From an uncultured Bacillota bacterium (GTDB lineage Bacteria; Bacillota_I; Bacilli_A; RF39; UBA660), in the NCBI GenBank assembly GCA_945867665.1, contig CAMBIR010000003.1, positions 82,757 to 124,891 on the forward strand: a stretch of 42,135 nt of DNA, read 5' to 3'. The position numbers were made by a program, and so were the translations under genes. Position 1 is the stretch's first letter. Every line of letters starts with the position of its first letter. Under the pieces are notes generated by a model. The model worked only from the letters and a program-made list of their open reading frames with translations, was not told where the DNA came from and did not search any database. Positions 1 through 8,513 of this stretch are shown in pieces.

Positions 1-713
1 ACTTTTGATAAAAAATTTTTTAAAGCCTCACATTTAGGAGAATTAAAGATTTCATTAGAAGTTCCCTCTTCTAATATTTTTCCTCCTTCCATAAAAATTA
101 CTTTTGTACAAAAATTCTTGATAAAGTTCATCTCATGAGATACTACAATCATTGTCATCCCTTCATTAGCAATTTCTCTCATTAAATTAGTTACTTCCCC
201 AATCATTTCCGGATCAAGAGCTGAAGTTGGTTCATCAAAAAGCATAAGTTCTGGTTTCATCATAAGAGATCTTATAATAGCAATTCTCTGTTTTTGTCCT
301 CCTGATAACTGTGAAGGATAGAAGTCTTTCTTATCGATTAAGTCAATCTTTTTAAGAAATTGTTTAGCCTCTTTTATAGCCTCATTCTTCGTCATTATTC
401 CTGTTTCTACTGGAGATAAGATAATATTTTCTAAAATTGTCATATTTTCAAATAAATTAAATTGTTGAAAAACCATCCCAATTTTTCTTCTAATAGAAAT
501 TAAATTTGATTTTGCTTCTATTTTATTTCCTTCAAAAACAATACTTCCATCATCTGGTGGTGCTAAATAATTAATAGCCCTAAGTAAGGTTGACTTTCCA
601 CATCCTGATGGTCCTATTATCCCAATAATATCCCCTTTTTCAACCGTTAGAGATATTCCTTTTAAAACTCTTTTTTTTGAAAAACTTTTCTTTATATTTT
701 TAATTTCTAACAT
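1..713 (-). CDS. Amino-acid ABC transporter ATP-binding protein (GlnQ-like), cut by the window edge
   Basis: Cytoplasmic ATPase of a polar amino-acid importer. Reading down from the ATG at 713 gives MLEIKNIKKSF, then a Walker A motif (GPSGCGKST, about residues 34-42), the Q-loop, the signature LSGGQ, Walker B (LMLFDEPTSALDP) and the switch His (VVSHEM). About 237 residues are visible and this family is about 240 long, so only the last few residues are missing beyond position 1. The start lies inside the end of the upstream permease gene (14-bp overlap), so the two are translated together. The specificity is not visible; the neighbouring arginine deiminase genes make arginine or another basic amino acid a reasonable guess. 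Confidence 0.93.
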   Translation of the reverse strand, partial: MLEIKNIKKSFSKKRVLKGISLTVEKGDIIGIIGPSGCGKSTLLRAINYLAPPDDGSIVFEGNKIEAKSNLISIRRKIGMVFQQFNLFENMTILENIILSPVETGIMTKNEAIKEAKQFLKKIDLIDKKDFYPSQLSGGQKQRIAIIRSLMMKPELMLFDEPTSALDPEMIGEVTNLMREIANEGMTMIVVSHEMNFIKNFCTKVIFMEGGKILEEGTSNEIFNSPKCEALKNFLSK

Positions 714-2133
714 AATTAAGCCTCTTTTCCATTATGCTAATTAATTTGCTTAAACTAAAGGTAATCGCAAAATAGATTACTGCAATTAAAATTAATGGGA
801 AAAAATAATCATATGTCCTAGAAGCAATAATATCACTAGCTTTAGTTAATTCCACTATACCAATATATGCCCCAACGGATGTTTCTTTTACTAATGTTAT
901 AAATTCGTTTCCTAGTGCTGGTAAAATATTTCTTATTGCTTGTGGAAAAACTATTTTCATCATTACTTGTCGATAATTTAAACTAAGTGCATATCCAGCT
1001 TCTACTTGGCCCTTATCAACAGAGTTTAAGCCTGCTCTAATTATTTCAGCAACATAAGCTGCACTATTAATTCCAAAAGCAAGAATTCCTACTAATACTA
1101 TAGAAATAGATACATTTTTAAAAATAACATAATAAATAATCATTAACTGTAATATACTAGGAGTTCCTCTTATGATATGAATATAAGCTTTCGAAATAGC
1201 ATTTAAAACTTTTAAGTACCCTGTTTCATCATGATAATGTCTGATAAACGCTAAAAGCGTTCCTAATAAAATACCTAATATAACAGCACCTACTGCAATA
1301 ATTAGTGTATTTTTTAATCCTTCTAAAATATATTGATATCTATTATCATAGATTACGCTCTGATAAAATCTGTCAAAAACACTAGTTTTTTCTTCTATTT
1401 CATCAGATTGCCCCATGTGTTTTAAAAGAATCTTATCTATTTCTCCACTTTCTTTCATCTGTTTTATTACTTTATTACAACTTTCTAATAATTCAGTATT
1501 TTCTTTTGCAACAACCATCCCATAACTATCTGTAACTAATGGTTCACTTAGTATTTTCATATCAGAAGTGATTAGTTTTTTTGCTGGTAATTCATCCATT
1601 ACAACTGCATTTACTTTACCATCCTTTAAGTCTTGAATTGCTGCTAAAAACTTCTTCTCCCGAATCAATGTAACATTAGTATTTTTGGTTAAATAACTAT
1701 CCGCTGTTGTTCCTAGTTGAACAGCAACTTTACCCACTAAATTTTCTTTAGAAGTAATGTAACTATTTTTATTTACTATAATAACCTGTTTTGAAACAGA
1801 ATAATTATCTGTAAAAGCTACCTCTCTTGCCCTTTCTTCTGTATAAGAAATTCCTGCTGCACCAATATCACTTTTTTTCGTTTTTACTTCGTTAATAATA
1901 GAATCAAAAGCAACATCTTTAATTACTAATTTCTTTCCTAAATTTTTTGCTATCTTTTGAGCAATTTCAATATCCACTCCAACAATCTCTCCATTAGAAT
2001 AATATTCATAAGGAGCAAATCCAGCCTCAGTTACTAATGTAAGTTCTTCTTGTTCTTTTCTCATACATCCTGTAATTAAAACAGTAATTATTAAAAAACA
2101 ACATAACCTTAAAAAATTTCTATATCTTCTCAT
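700..2133 (-). CDS. Fused substrate-binding lipoprotein / permease of an amino-acid ABC importer
   Basis: One chain carries both the extracellular binding protein and the membrane channel of a polar amino-acid importer. Residues 1-23 are a lipoprotein signal ending in the lipobox LITGC (Cys23). Residues about 30-245 are a family-3 solute-binding domain (it opens with TLVTEAGFAPYEY). Residues about 265-470 are a HisM/GlnP-type permease with several membrane spans and an EAA loop near YVAEIIRAGLNSVDKGQ. Such binding protein-permease fusions are known from GlnP proteins of lactic acid bacteria. The start has a good ribosome site (AGGTGA). It overlaps the ATPase gene downstream. It lies just behind the terminator of the arginine deiminase operon, which hints at arginine uptake; the substrate itself is inference. 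Confidence 0.93.
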   Translation of the reverse strand: MRRYRNFLRLCCFLIITVLITGCMRKEQEELTLVTEAGFAPYEYYSNGEIVGVDIEIAQKIAKNLGKKLVIKDVAFDSIINEVKTKKSDIGAAGISYTEERAREVAFTDNYSVSKQVIIVNKNSYITSKENLVGKVAVQLGTTADSYLTKNTNVTLIREKKFLAAIQDLKDGKVNAVVMDELPAKKLITSDMKILSEPLVTDSYGMVVAKENTELLESCNKVIKQMKESGEIDKILLKHMGQSDEIEEKTSVFDRFYQSVIYDNRYQYILEGLKNTLIIAVGAVILGILLGTLLAFIRHYHDETGYLKVLNAISKAYIHIIRGTPSILQLMIIYYVIFKNVSISIVLVGILAFGINSAAYVAEIIRAGLNSVDKGQVEAGYALSLNYRQVMMKIVFPQAIRNILPALGNEFITLVKETSVGAYIGIVELTKASDIIASRTYDYFFPLILIAVIYFAITFSLSKLISIMEKRLNYVRN

Positions 2134-2170
2134 TTTTATTCACCTACTCTCTAAAATAAGAATAACATAA

Positions 2171-2195
2171 AAAAAGACCTTTTTAAAGTCTTTTC
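2171..2195 (-). terminator. Terminator of the arc operon
   Basis: On the minus strand the stem AAAAGAC/GTCTTTT is followed by a run of seven T. It lies directly after the stop codon of the carbamate kinase-carrier gene and separates the arc operon from the ABC importer genes. Confidence 0.75.
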
Positions 2196-2203
2196 TAAGG
2201 TTT

Positions 2204-4591
2204 TTATAAAATAAGCATTGCTATAGTTAATATTAAGATATTAGTAAGGGCTATACAAACAAGCACTTTTGATACCCATTTTAACCAACTTGTATATTCA
2301 ACTTTTGCAAGAGCAAGTCCTCCCATGATAGCTCCACAAGTTGGAGTAAATAAATTAACAAAACCATTAGCTGCTACCATTTCCATAATTGTAGTTTCTA
2401 CACTAAATCCTACTTTCTGTGCAAGTGGTGCCATGATTGGTGAGGATAATGTAGCAAGCCCACTACTTGATGGAACTAATACGGATAATCCAACGTGGAA
2501 AATATAGTTAAGAGGAGCAAATACTATTCTTGGTACCATTTCTAATACTTTTGATACATTATAAATTAAATAATTGTCTAAATAAGTCTGACTCATTAAA
2601 ACTGATGCACCACGAGCAAGAGCAATGATTAAAATAACACCTACCATATCATCTGCTCCATCAACCAATTTATCAACTATTTCATGTTCTGACATTTTGT
2701 TTACAATAGCAATAATTATAGCCATCATTAAAAACCATAAAGTTGCTTCTTGGAAGTACCATTGTCCTAACGGGCAACCAACAAGCCAAGATAAGCCAAT
2801 AAATTTAGAATCGGCAAATAATGTAACGCCAAAATCTTCCCATGGAATAAAACTAATAATCATGATAACAAAAGTAAATGCAAAAAGAATTAAAGTTAAT
2901 TTTTGTCTTCCTGATAATTGAACATTCTTCTTACCAATTCCTTCATCTCCATATGTTGCTTCCATATTTTTAACTTCTTGTAGACTTAAAATTGTTGATC
3001 CTTTTTTGGCAATTACTTTCTTAGCATACGACATTACAAATATAATTGAAATTAATAATGTTGTAATCCATAAAATTGCACCTAATCCAATGATAACACC
3101 TTGATTAATTGTAGTTCCTGCTGGTAAAACCGACTTTGCCGCATCAACGGCAACACCAACTGCAAATGGATTTACTGTTGATCCTAACACACCAGAACCT
3201 GCACCTAATAAAACAATTGCTGATGATACAATAGTATCCATTCCTGCTGCTACCATCGCAGCGGCAAGTAGAGCATAAAATCCAACAGTTTCTTCTAACA
3301 TTCCATATGTTGTTCCACCTATTGAAAATAAAATCATTAAAATAGGTATTAATATTAATTCATGTCCATGTAATTTTTTTATTAATACTTGAATTCCCGT
3401 TTCTATTGCATTTGTTGAATTAACTATTTTTAAGAATGATCCTAAAATAAGTACAAAAACACAAATATCAATAGCATCTCCAAAGCCTTTAATTGGTGCT
3501 AGTAAGGCTTGTGATAAAGTAGCCCCAACAACTCCACTACCATTAACAATCTTATCTCCATCAAATTGAGCTGTTGGAAGAATATGTGTTGCTGCTGCTA
3601 GTAAATAAATCAAGATTAAAATAATTGTAAATGCACTTAAAGAAAAAGATATTCTTTTCTTTTTTGATTTTTCTTGTACCTCATCTTGATAAATTAATGT
3701 ACCATTTTTACCATCAATTGCATCTCTTGCTTTCTCTAAAGAAGAAATTATAGCTTTCTTTCCTGTTTTTGAAGCAAAATAACATGCTGCTTCAATTTTT
3801 GGTAACATACTTCCTTCACCAAATTCTTCGTTTCTAATAGCAACTCTTGCATCTGATACTGATAATTTTGATAATTTTTCTTCATTCTTTTTATTAAAGT
3901 TTAAAGAAACTTGATCTACTGCCGTTAGAATTAATAACTCATCAGCATTAATTTCTTTAGCAAGTAATGCACTTGTTCTATCTTTATCAATAACAGCATC
4001 TATTCCTTCATAACCATCTTTTTTAGTCATAACAACAGGAACGCCACCACCACCACAAGCAATGACAATCGTACCATCATTAACTAATTTAAAAATCGTA
4101 TTCAATTCCAAAATCTTCTTTGGCATTGGAGAAGCAACAACCTTACGATATCCTCTTCCAGAATCTTCTTTATAAACTGCTTTGTCTTTTTTTGCTCTTT
4201 TCGTTGCTTCTTCTTTAGTTAAGAACTCTCCAATAGGTTTGGTAGGATTTTTAAAAGCCTTATCCTTAGGGTCAACTTCAACTTGTGTAACTACCGTTAC
4301 AACGCTTTTTTCAATTCCTCTATTATTAAGTTCATCTTTTAATGTTTGTTGTAGTTGATAACCAATATATCCTTGGGACATAGCACCACTTTCGGCAAAA
4401 GGCATATTCTCTTTTTGCATAGAGTCATATATCATTCCTACTTGTGGTCCATTACCATGAGTTATAACAATTTGGTTCCCATCTTCTACTAAGTCAACAA
4501 TATGTTTTACTGCTTTTTCAATTAAATCATGTTGTTCTTGTGGAGTTTTTCCAAGCGCATTTCCACCTAACGCTATTACTATTTTACTCAT
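2204..4591 (-). CDS. arcC: Carbamate kinase fused to a YfcC/DcuC-type membrane carrier (putative ArcC-ArcD fusion)
   Basis: Residues 1 to about 302 are a complete carbamate kinase (opens with [11 protein letters not shown], then HGNGPQVG and [10 protein letters not shown]), which makes ATP from carbamoyl phosphate and ADP. A short Lys-rich linker (about 303-315) leads into about 480 residues of membrane protein with some 12 hydrophobic spans resembling the YfcC family of the C4-dicarboxylate carrier superfamily, a group that often sits in arginine deiminase operons as arginine/ornithine exchanger. There is no stop or frame change between the halves. The start codon overlaps the arcB stop (ATGA). 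The order arcA-arcB-arcC-carrier matches separate genes elsewhere; here the last two are one polypeptide, tethering a cytoplasmic kinase to the membrane. Carrier substrate is inferred from context. Confidence 0.93.
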   Translation of the reverse strand: MSKIVIALGGNALGKTPQEQHDLIEKAVKHIVDLVEDGNQIVITHGNGPQVGMIYDSMQKENMPFAESGAMSQGYIGYQLQQTLKDELNNRGIEKSVVTVVTQVEVDPKDKAFKNPTKPIGEFLTKEEATKRAKKDKAVYKEDSGRGYRKVVASPMPKKILELNTIFKLVNDGTIVIACGGGGVPVVMTKKDGYEGIDAVIDKDRTSALLAKEINADELLILTAVDQVSLNFNKKNEEKLSKLSVSDARVAIRNEEFGEGSMLPKIEAACYFASKTGKKAIISSLEKARDAIDGKNGTLIYQDEVQEKSKKKRISFSLSAFTIILILIYLLAAATHILPTAQFDGDKIVNGSGVVGATLSQALLAPIKGFGDAIDICVFVLILGSFLKIVNSTNAIETGIQVLIKKLHGHELILIPILMILFSIGGTTYGMLEETVGFYALLAAAMVAAGMDTIVSSAIVLLGAGSGVLGSTVNPFAVGVAVDAAKSVLPAGTTINQGVIIGLGAILWITTLLISIIFVMSYAKKVIAKKGSTILSLQEVKNMEATYGDEGIGKKNVQLSGRQKLTLILFAFTFVIMIISFIPWEDFGVTLFADSKFIGLSWLVGCPLGQWYFQEATLWFLMMAIIIAIVNKMSEHEIVDKLVDGADDMVGVILIIALARGASVLMSQTYLDNYLIYNVSKVLEMVPRIVFAPLNYIFHVGLSVLVPSSSGLATLSSPIMAPLAQKVGFSVETTIMEMVAANGFVNLFTPTCGAIMGGLALAKVEYTSWLKWVSKVLVCIALTNILILTIAMLIL

Positions 4592-5580
4592 TTTTTCAAC
4601 GTCTCCAACATTACAGCTTTTATTGTATGTAATCTATTCTCAGCTTCTTCAAATACTCTTGACTGATTAGATTCAAATACTTCATCTGTAACTTCCATTT
4701 CTTTAATTCCAAATTTTTCTTCAATTTGTTTTCCAATCGTTGTTTCATTATTATGAAAAGAAGGTAAACAATGTAAGAAAATAGCTTCTTTTTTCGCATT
4801 TTTCATTACTTTAGCATTAACTTGATATGGGCTTAATAATTTAATTCTTTCCTCCCATAACTCCATAGGCTCTCCCATAGAAACCCAAACGTCAGTATAA
4901 ATAGCATCCGCATTTTTAGTACCTTCCATAATATCTTCTGTCATTTCTATTTTTGCACTAGTTCCTTCTGCAATTTTACGACATTCATCTGTTAAATTTT
5001 CTTCTGGCCATAAATTTTTAGGTGCACAACAAACAAAATGCATACCCAATTTAGCACATACAACCATTAAAGAATTTCCAACATTATTTCTAGCATCACC
5101 ACAAAAGACTAATTTTCTTCCCTTTAAATTACCAAATTCTTCTTGAATTGTCATAATATCAGCAAGCATTTGTGTTGGATGAAATTCATTAGTAAGTCCA
5201 TTCCATACTGGAACTTTACTGTATTTTGCTAATGATTCAACAATTTCTTGATCAAATCCTCGATATTCAATTCCATCATACATACTTGCTAATACTCTAG
5301 CTGTATCTTCAATTGTTTCTTTTTTCCCCATTTGAGAACCAGTTGGTCCTAAATATGTTGCTTCCATCCCAAGATCATGAGCACCTGCTTCAAAAGCACA
5401 TCTTGTCCTAGTGGAATCTTTTTCAAAAATCATAGCGATTTGTTTTCCTTTTAAATAACGATGAGATTCTCCATTTCTTTTCTGTTTCTTTAACGTCTTA
5501 GCGACATCCAATAAATGTCTAATTTCCATTGGAGTAAAATCTAATAACTTTAAAAAATCTCTTCCTCTTAAATCTACCAT
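4588..5580 (-). CDS. arcB: Ornithine carbamoyltransferase, catabolic (ArcB)
   Basis: Second step of the arginine deiminase pathway: splits citrulline with phosphate into ornithine and carbamoyl phosphate. Visible motifs are the carbamoyl-phosphate loop (STRTRCAFE), [17 protein letters not shown] and the ornithine-binding HCLPSFH. From the chosen start it is 330 residues, normal for the family. An upstream in-frame start at 5616 would add 12 unrelated residues; the ATG at 5580 is preferred because GGGAGG lies seven bases before it and the protein then opens with [12 protein letters not shown]. It overlaps the arcA stop by 7 bp and the arcC start by 4 bp, so the three genes form one coupled operon. 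Confidence 0.95.
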   Translation of the reverse strand: MVDLRGRDFLKLLDFTPMEIRHLLDVAKTLKKQKRNGESHRYLKGKQIAMIFEKDSTRTRCAFEAGAHDLGMEATYLGPTGSQMGKKETIEDTARVLASMYDGIEYRGFDQEIVESLAKYSKVPVWNGLTNEFHPTQMLADIMTIQEEFGNLKGRKLVFCGDARNNVGNSLMVVCAKLGMHFVCCAPKNLWPEENLTDECRKIAEGTSAKIEMTEDIMEGTKNADAIYTDVWVSMGEPMELWEERIKLLSPYQVNAKVMKNAKKEAIFLHCLPSFHNNETTIGKQIEEKFGIKEMEVTDEVFESNQSRVFEEAENRLHTIKAVMLETLKK

Positions 5581-6821
5581 TGTACATCCTCCCTTACAAG
5601 TGGCATAGACATACACCTAGGACCCCCACGTCCACGACCAAGTTCAGAACCATGCACTTCAATAACTTGAATTCCTGCTCTACGTAAAGCATCATTTGTA
5701 ACATTATTTCGATCATACACAACAACAACTCCAGGAGCAATACACAACGTATTTGACCCATCATTCCATTGCTCACGTTCTGATGCAACTTTATCTCCAC
5801 CAGCACACGGTATCAAAGTAACCGGATGATGTAAGTATTTTTCCAATATCTCCTTCAAACTTCCCTTTAACTCTTTAACGTTCAAGTCCTCAAAAGTTGT
5901 TGGATCAAACCCTTCCGTAATTTCAAACACCTGTAATGTATCCGAAATACCAGGATGATAAGTAAATGTATATTTATCAATTTGCGTAAATACCGTATCC
6001 AAATGCATAAAAGCACGCGATACTGGAATATTAAAAGCTAAAATAGTTTCAATCTCACACCTTGGGTCACGAAAGAAATTCTTCGCCAATTGATCAATCG
6101 CCGCCGGCTCAGTACGTTGAGAAATTCCAACAGCAACTACCTTATTATTAATATTTAAGAAATCTCCACCTTCAGTATGCCAATGATAACTTCGATCATA
6201 ATATAATGGACATTCTTTAAAATCAGGATGATAACGAAATACATACTCTGCATAAATACATTCTCTATTTCTCGTAACAGAATACATACGATTCAAATTA
6301 GCCCCTCGACCTACACTAGCAAAATTATCTCTAGTAAAATATAAATTTGGCATAGGAGGCGCAATAAACTTCTCAGGTTCTTCAACCAAATCAACCAAAG
6401 TCTTTTCTACTTCTCTTTTTCTCTTAGGAATATCTCGAATCTGAATTCCTTCCATCGTCTTTAAAACCAACTTTTTAGGATCTTTAATATTATCCAAAAA
6501 ATGATACGTTAATGTACTATACTTAATTGTTGTAATCCCAGCCTCATAAATAAATTGCTTAATAAATTTATCTCTTACTTCTTCATCACTAGCAATTACT
6601 TCACTAACCAAATCCTCCAAATAAACAACTTCTACCCCATTATCAATTAGTGCTTGAGCAAAAGCATCATGCTCCCTTTGAGCATCTTTTAAATAAGGAA
6701 TATCGTCAAATAACAGCTCACTAAGCGTATCTGGTGTTAGATTAAGTAACTCATTTCCAGGACGATGTAGTAAAACTTTCTTTAACTTTCCTATTTCACT
6801 TGTCACATAAATACTGCTCAC
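5574..6821 (-). CDS. arcA: Arginine deiminase (ArcA)
   Basis: Hydrolyses arginine to citrulline and ammonia, the first step of the pathway that yields ATP and raises pH. The 415 residues match the family length. Conserved blocks include [32 protein letters not shown] and the C-terminal [14 protein letters not shown] with the catalytic Cys at residue 403. The start codon is GTG, with GGAGAGGAT close in front; no ATG upstream is in frame. First gene of the operon; a promoter lies about 55 bp upstream. The first part of the gene looks a little richer in C than its neighbours, but this was not counted. Confidence 0.96.
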   Translation of the reverse strand: MSSIYVTSEIGKLKKVLLHRPGNELLNLTPDTLSELLFDDIPYLKDAQREHDAFAQALIDNGVEVVYLEDLVSEVIASDEEVRDKFIKQFIYEAGITTIKYSTLTYHFLDNIKDPKKLVLKTMEGIQIRDIPKRKREVEKTLVDLVEEPEKFIAPPMPNLYFTRDNFASVGRGANLNRMYSVTRNRECIYAEYVFRYHPDFKECPLYYDRSYHWHTEGGDFLNINNKVVAVGISQRTEPAAIDQLAKNFFRDPRCEIETILAFNIPVSRAFMHLDTVFTQIDKYTFTYHPGISDTLQVFEITEGFDPTTFEDLNVKELKGSLKEILEKYLHHPVTLIPCAGGDKVASEREQWNDGSNTLCIAPGVVVVYDRNNVTNDALRRAGIQVIEVHGSELGRGRGGPRCMSMPLVREDVQW

Positions 6822-6876
6822 AAAATCCTCTCCTTTTCATCTTTATTGATAATAATCATTCCTATTATCTATTCTA

Positions 6877-6904
6877 ATTATATCAAATTAAAAATTTAAG
6901 TAAA
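6877..6904 (-). promoter_or_regulatory. Promoter of the arc operon
   Basis: On the minus strand TTTACT and TATAAT are 16 bp apart, upstream of arcA. An imperfect palindrome (TGATAATAATCA, 6848-6859) lies between promoter and ribosome site and could be an operator, but it fits no consensus I can assign. Confidence 0.7.
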
Positions 6905-7030
6905 CACCTTTTGTCTTTTTTTGAAAAGAAAAATACTGAAAAAATTTTTTTCTTAAATAAAATACTTTTCTATAAGAAGAAATTTCATCTCGAATCACCA
7001 AAATAAAATAGCTTCTCTCCAGAGAAAAAA

Positions 7031-7064
7031 AGAAAAAAAATACCTACCATAAGTTAAGTATTTT
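7031..7064 (-). terminator. Terminator of the tandem alarmone synthetase gene
   Basis: Stem AAAATACTTA/TAGGTATTTT (10 bp, one G-U pair) with an 8-nt loop, followed on the minus strand by a T-rich run. The stem overlaps the stop codon of the gene. Confidence 0.75.
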
Positions 7065-8319
7065 AATCCTTCTTTTTCATTTTGATAAGTTCCCTTGATT
7101 TTTTAATATTACTATCCATTCTATCATCAATTGTCATAATAGTATCTGCTAAACTTAACAATTTATTAGAAACAGCTTCATCAACCTCTTTATGATAACA
7201 CAACTTATGTTCAAGACTGGCCCACATATCCATCGCAATTGTCCGAATCTGAACTTCAACCTTCACATATTCTAATCCATGATTCAAAAACAATGGAACA
7301 TTTAACAAGAAATGATAAGCACGATATCCACTTTTTTTAGGCGAAGTAACGTAATCTTTTTCTTCCACAATTTGAATTCCTAACTTTTCAAATCCATTTT
7401 CATTATCAAAGTCTCCTTTAAATAAATGAACAATTTCTTCTAAGTCACTCAAAAACGAACAAACAATACGAACTCCTGCAACGTCATTAACATATTGATT
7501 CATATTGTCAACTGTAAATTCATGTCCAAAACGACTCAACTTAAAATAAATAGCTTCATCATTCTTTAATCTACTATTAATATGTTCAATTGGATTAACT
7601 AAATTTTGAAGATTATAGCCATCCGACAAAGATAAAACAATCTGTTTTATACTCTCCATTGCATATTGATACTTCATCTTCTCTATTTCGTATCTTTTAT
7701 CTTGAGGAACTGGAACCTGTAAACATTTTTTTTGATTATGATAATTATCTTGAGTAGCTAATTTATTCAAATAAGTATCCACATGCATGCAAAGTTGATT
7801 AGCACTTAATATCTCATTTTCAATATCTTTAGGTAACGTGATTCCCTTCTTATACCAAATTTTATGTTCAAGACTAGCCCACATATCCATAGCAATAGTT
7901 CTAATTTGAATTTCAGCTTTAACATAAATTTCTTTTCCTTGAAACCATATAGGAATCTCAATATTAAAATGATAACTTCGATATCCATTATCCTTAGGAT
8001 AATTAATATAATCTTTTGTACTTAAAATTTTAATCTCATCATCCTGATTTACCCATTCTATCATTTCATAAGCATCACTCAAAAATGAGCAAACAACCCT
8101 AACTCCAACAATATCATTCAAAGATTGTATATTTTCTAAATTAAATTCCTTTCCCTTCCTTTTTAATTTTCCTTCAATACTATCCATTTTTTTTATTCGA
8201 TATTTAATATGTTCAATTGGATTATTTTCCTTAAATTCAGAAAATTCTTCTAAAAGAGAATCAAATTTAAATTTTAATTTATCCATAGCTTTTTGATAAA
8301 TAAATTCAATTTCTTTCAT
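7063..8319 (-). CDS. Small alarmone synthetase with two tandem RelA/SpoT synthetase domains
   Basis: Predicted to make (p)ppGpp from GTP/GDP and ATP. Small alarmone synthetases such as RelQ and RelP have about 210-230 residues and one domain; this chain has 418 with the whole unit repeated. Copy 1 (about 33-165): NPIEHI, R41/K43, S47, K51, D69 in NDIVGVRV, GYRSYH 112-117, E136 in AEIQIRT, WASLEH. Copy 2 (about 242-380): NPIEHI, R250/K252, K260, D279 in NDVAGVRI, GYRAYH 331-336, E355 in VEVQIRT, WASLEH. Both keep the catalytic pattern; copy 2 has Ala256 where the ATP-binding stretch usually has Ser. There is no HD hydrolase domain. It has its own promoter and terminator and sits just downstream of rel. 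Ribosome site GGGGGGAG. Confidence 0.92.
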   Translation of the reverse strand: MKEIEFIYQKAMDKLKFKFDSLLEEFSEFKENNPIEHIKYRIKKMDSIEGKLKRKGKEFNLENIQSLNDIVGVRVVCSFLSDAYEMIEWVNQDDEIKILSTKDYINYPKDNGYRSYHFNIEIPIWFQGKEIYVKAEIQIRTIAMDMWASLEHKIWYKKGITLPKDIENEILSANQLCMHVDTYLNKLATQDNYHNQKKCLQVPVPQDKRYEIEKMKYQYAMESIKQIVLSLSDGYNLQNLVNPIEHINSRLKNDEAIYFKLSRFGHEFTVDNMNQYVNDVAGVRIVCSFLSDLEEIVHLFKGDFDNENGFEKLGIQIVEEKDYVTSPKKSGYRAYHFLLNVPLFLNHGLEYVKVEVQIRTIAMDMWASLEHKLCYHKEVDEAVSNKLLSLADTIMTIDDRMDSNIKKSRELIKMKKKD

Positions 8320-8383
8320 TACACTCCCCCCTTAATTCACAAAAATGCAAATTATATTGTATTCTTTTTGGTCATGGCTCTAT

Positions 8384-8412
8384 ATTATACTACGACAAAC
8401 GCTTTTTGTCTA
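8384..8412 (-). promoter_or_regulatory. Promoter of the tandem alarmone synthetase gene
   Basis: Minus-strand TAGACA and TATAAT with a 17-bp spacer, about 65 bp before the start codon. It makes the gene independent of rel. Confidence 0.65.
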
Positions 8413-8448
8413 GTGCTTTAAGGCTTTTTATCAATCATAAGTTAACCT

Positions 8449-8484
8449 CAAAAAAAAAGAAGAAACTATAAATATTATATTTTC
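8449..8484 (-). terminator. Terminator of rel
   Basis: Minus-strand stem of 10 bp with one mismatch (GAAAATATAA / TTATAGTTTC) and a 3-nt loop, followed by TTC and a long T run. Confidence 0.6.
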
Positions 8485-8513
8485 TAACTTTTAATAATAT
8501 ATTAACTTTTATC

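Noticed and set aside
2325..2921. Plus-strand open frames inside the carrier half of the ArcC fusion
   Set aside because: They are antisense to a clear membrane protein and have unnatural composition and no ribosome sites.
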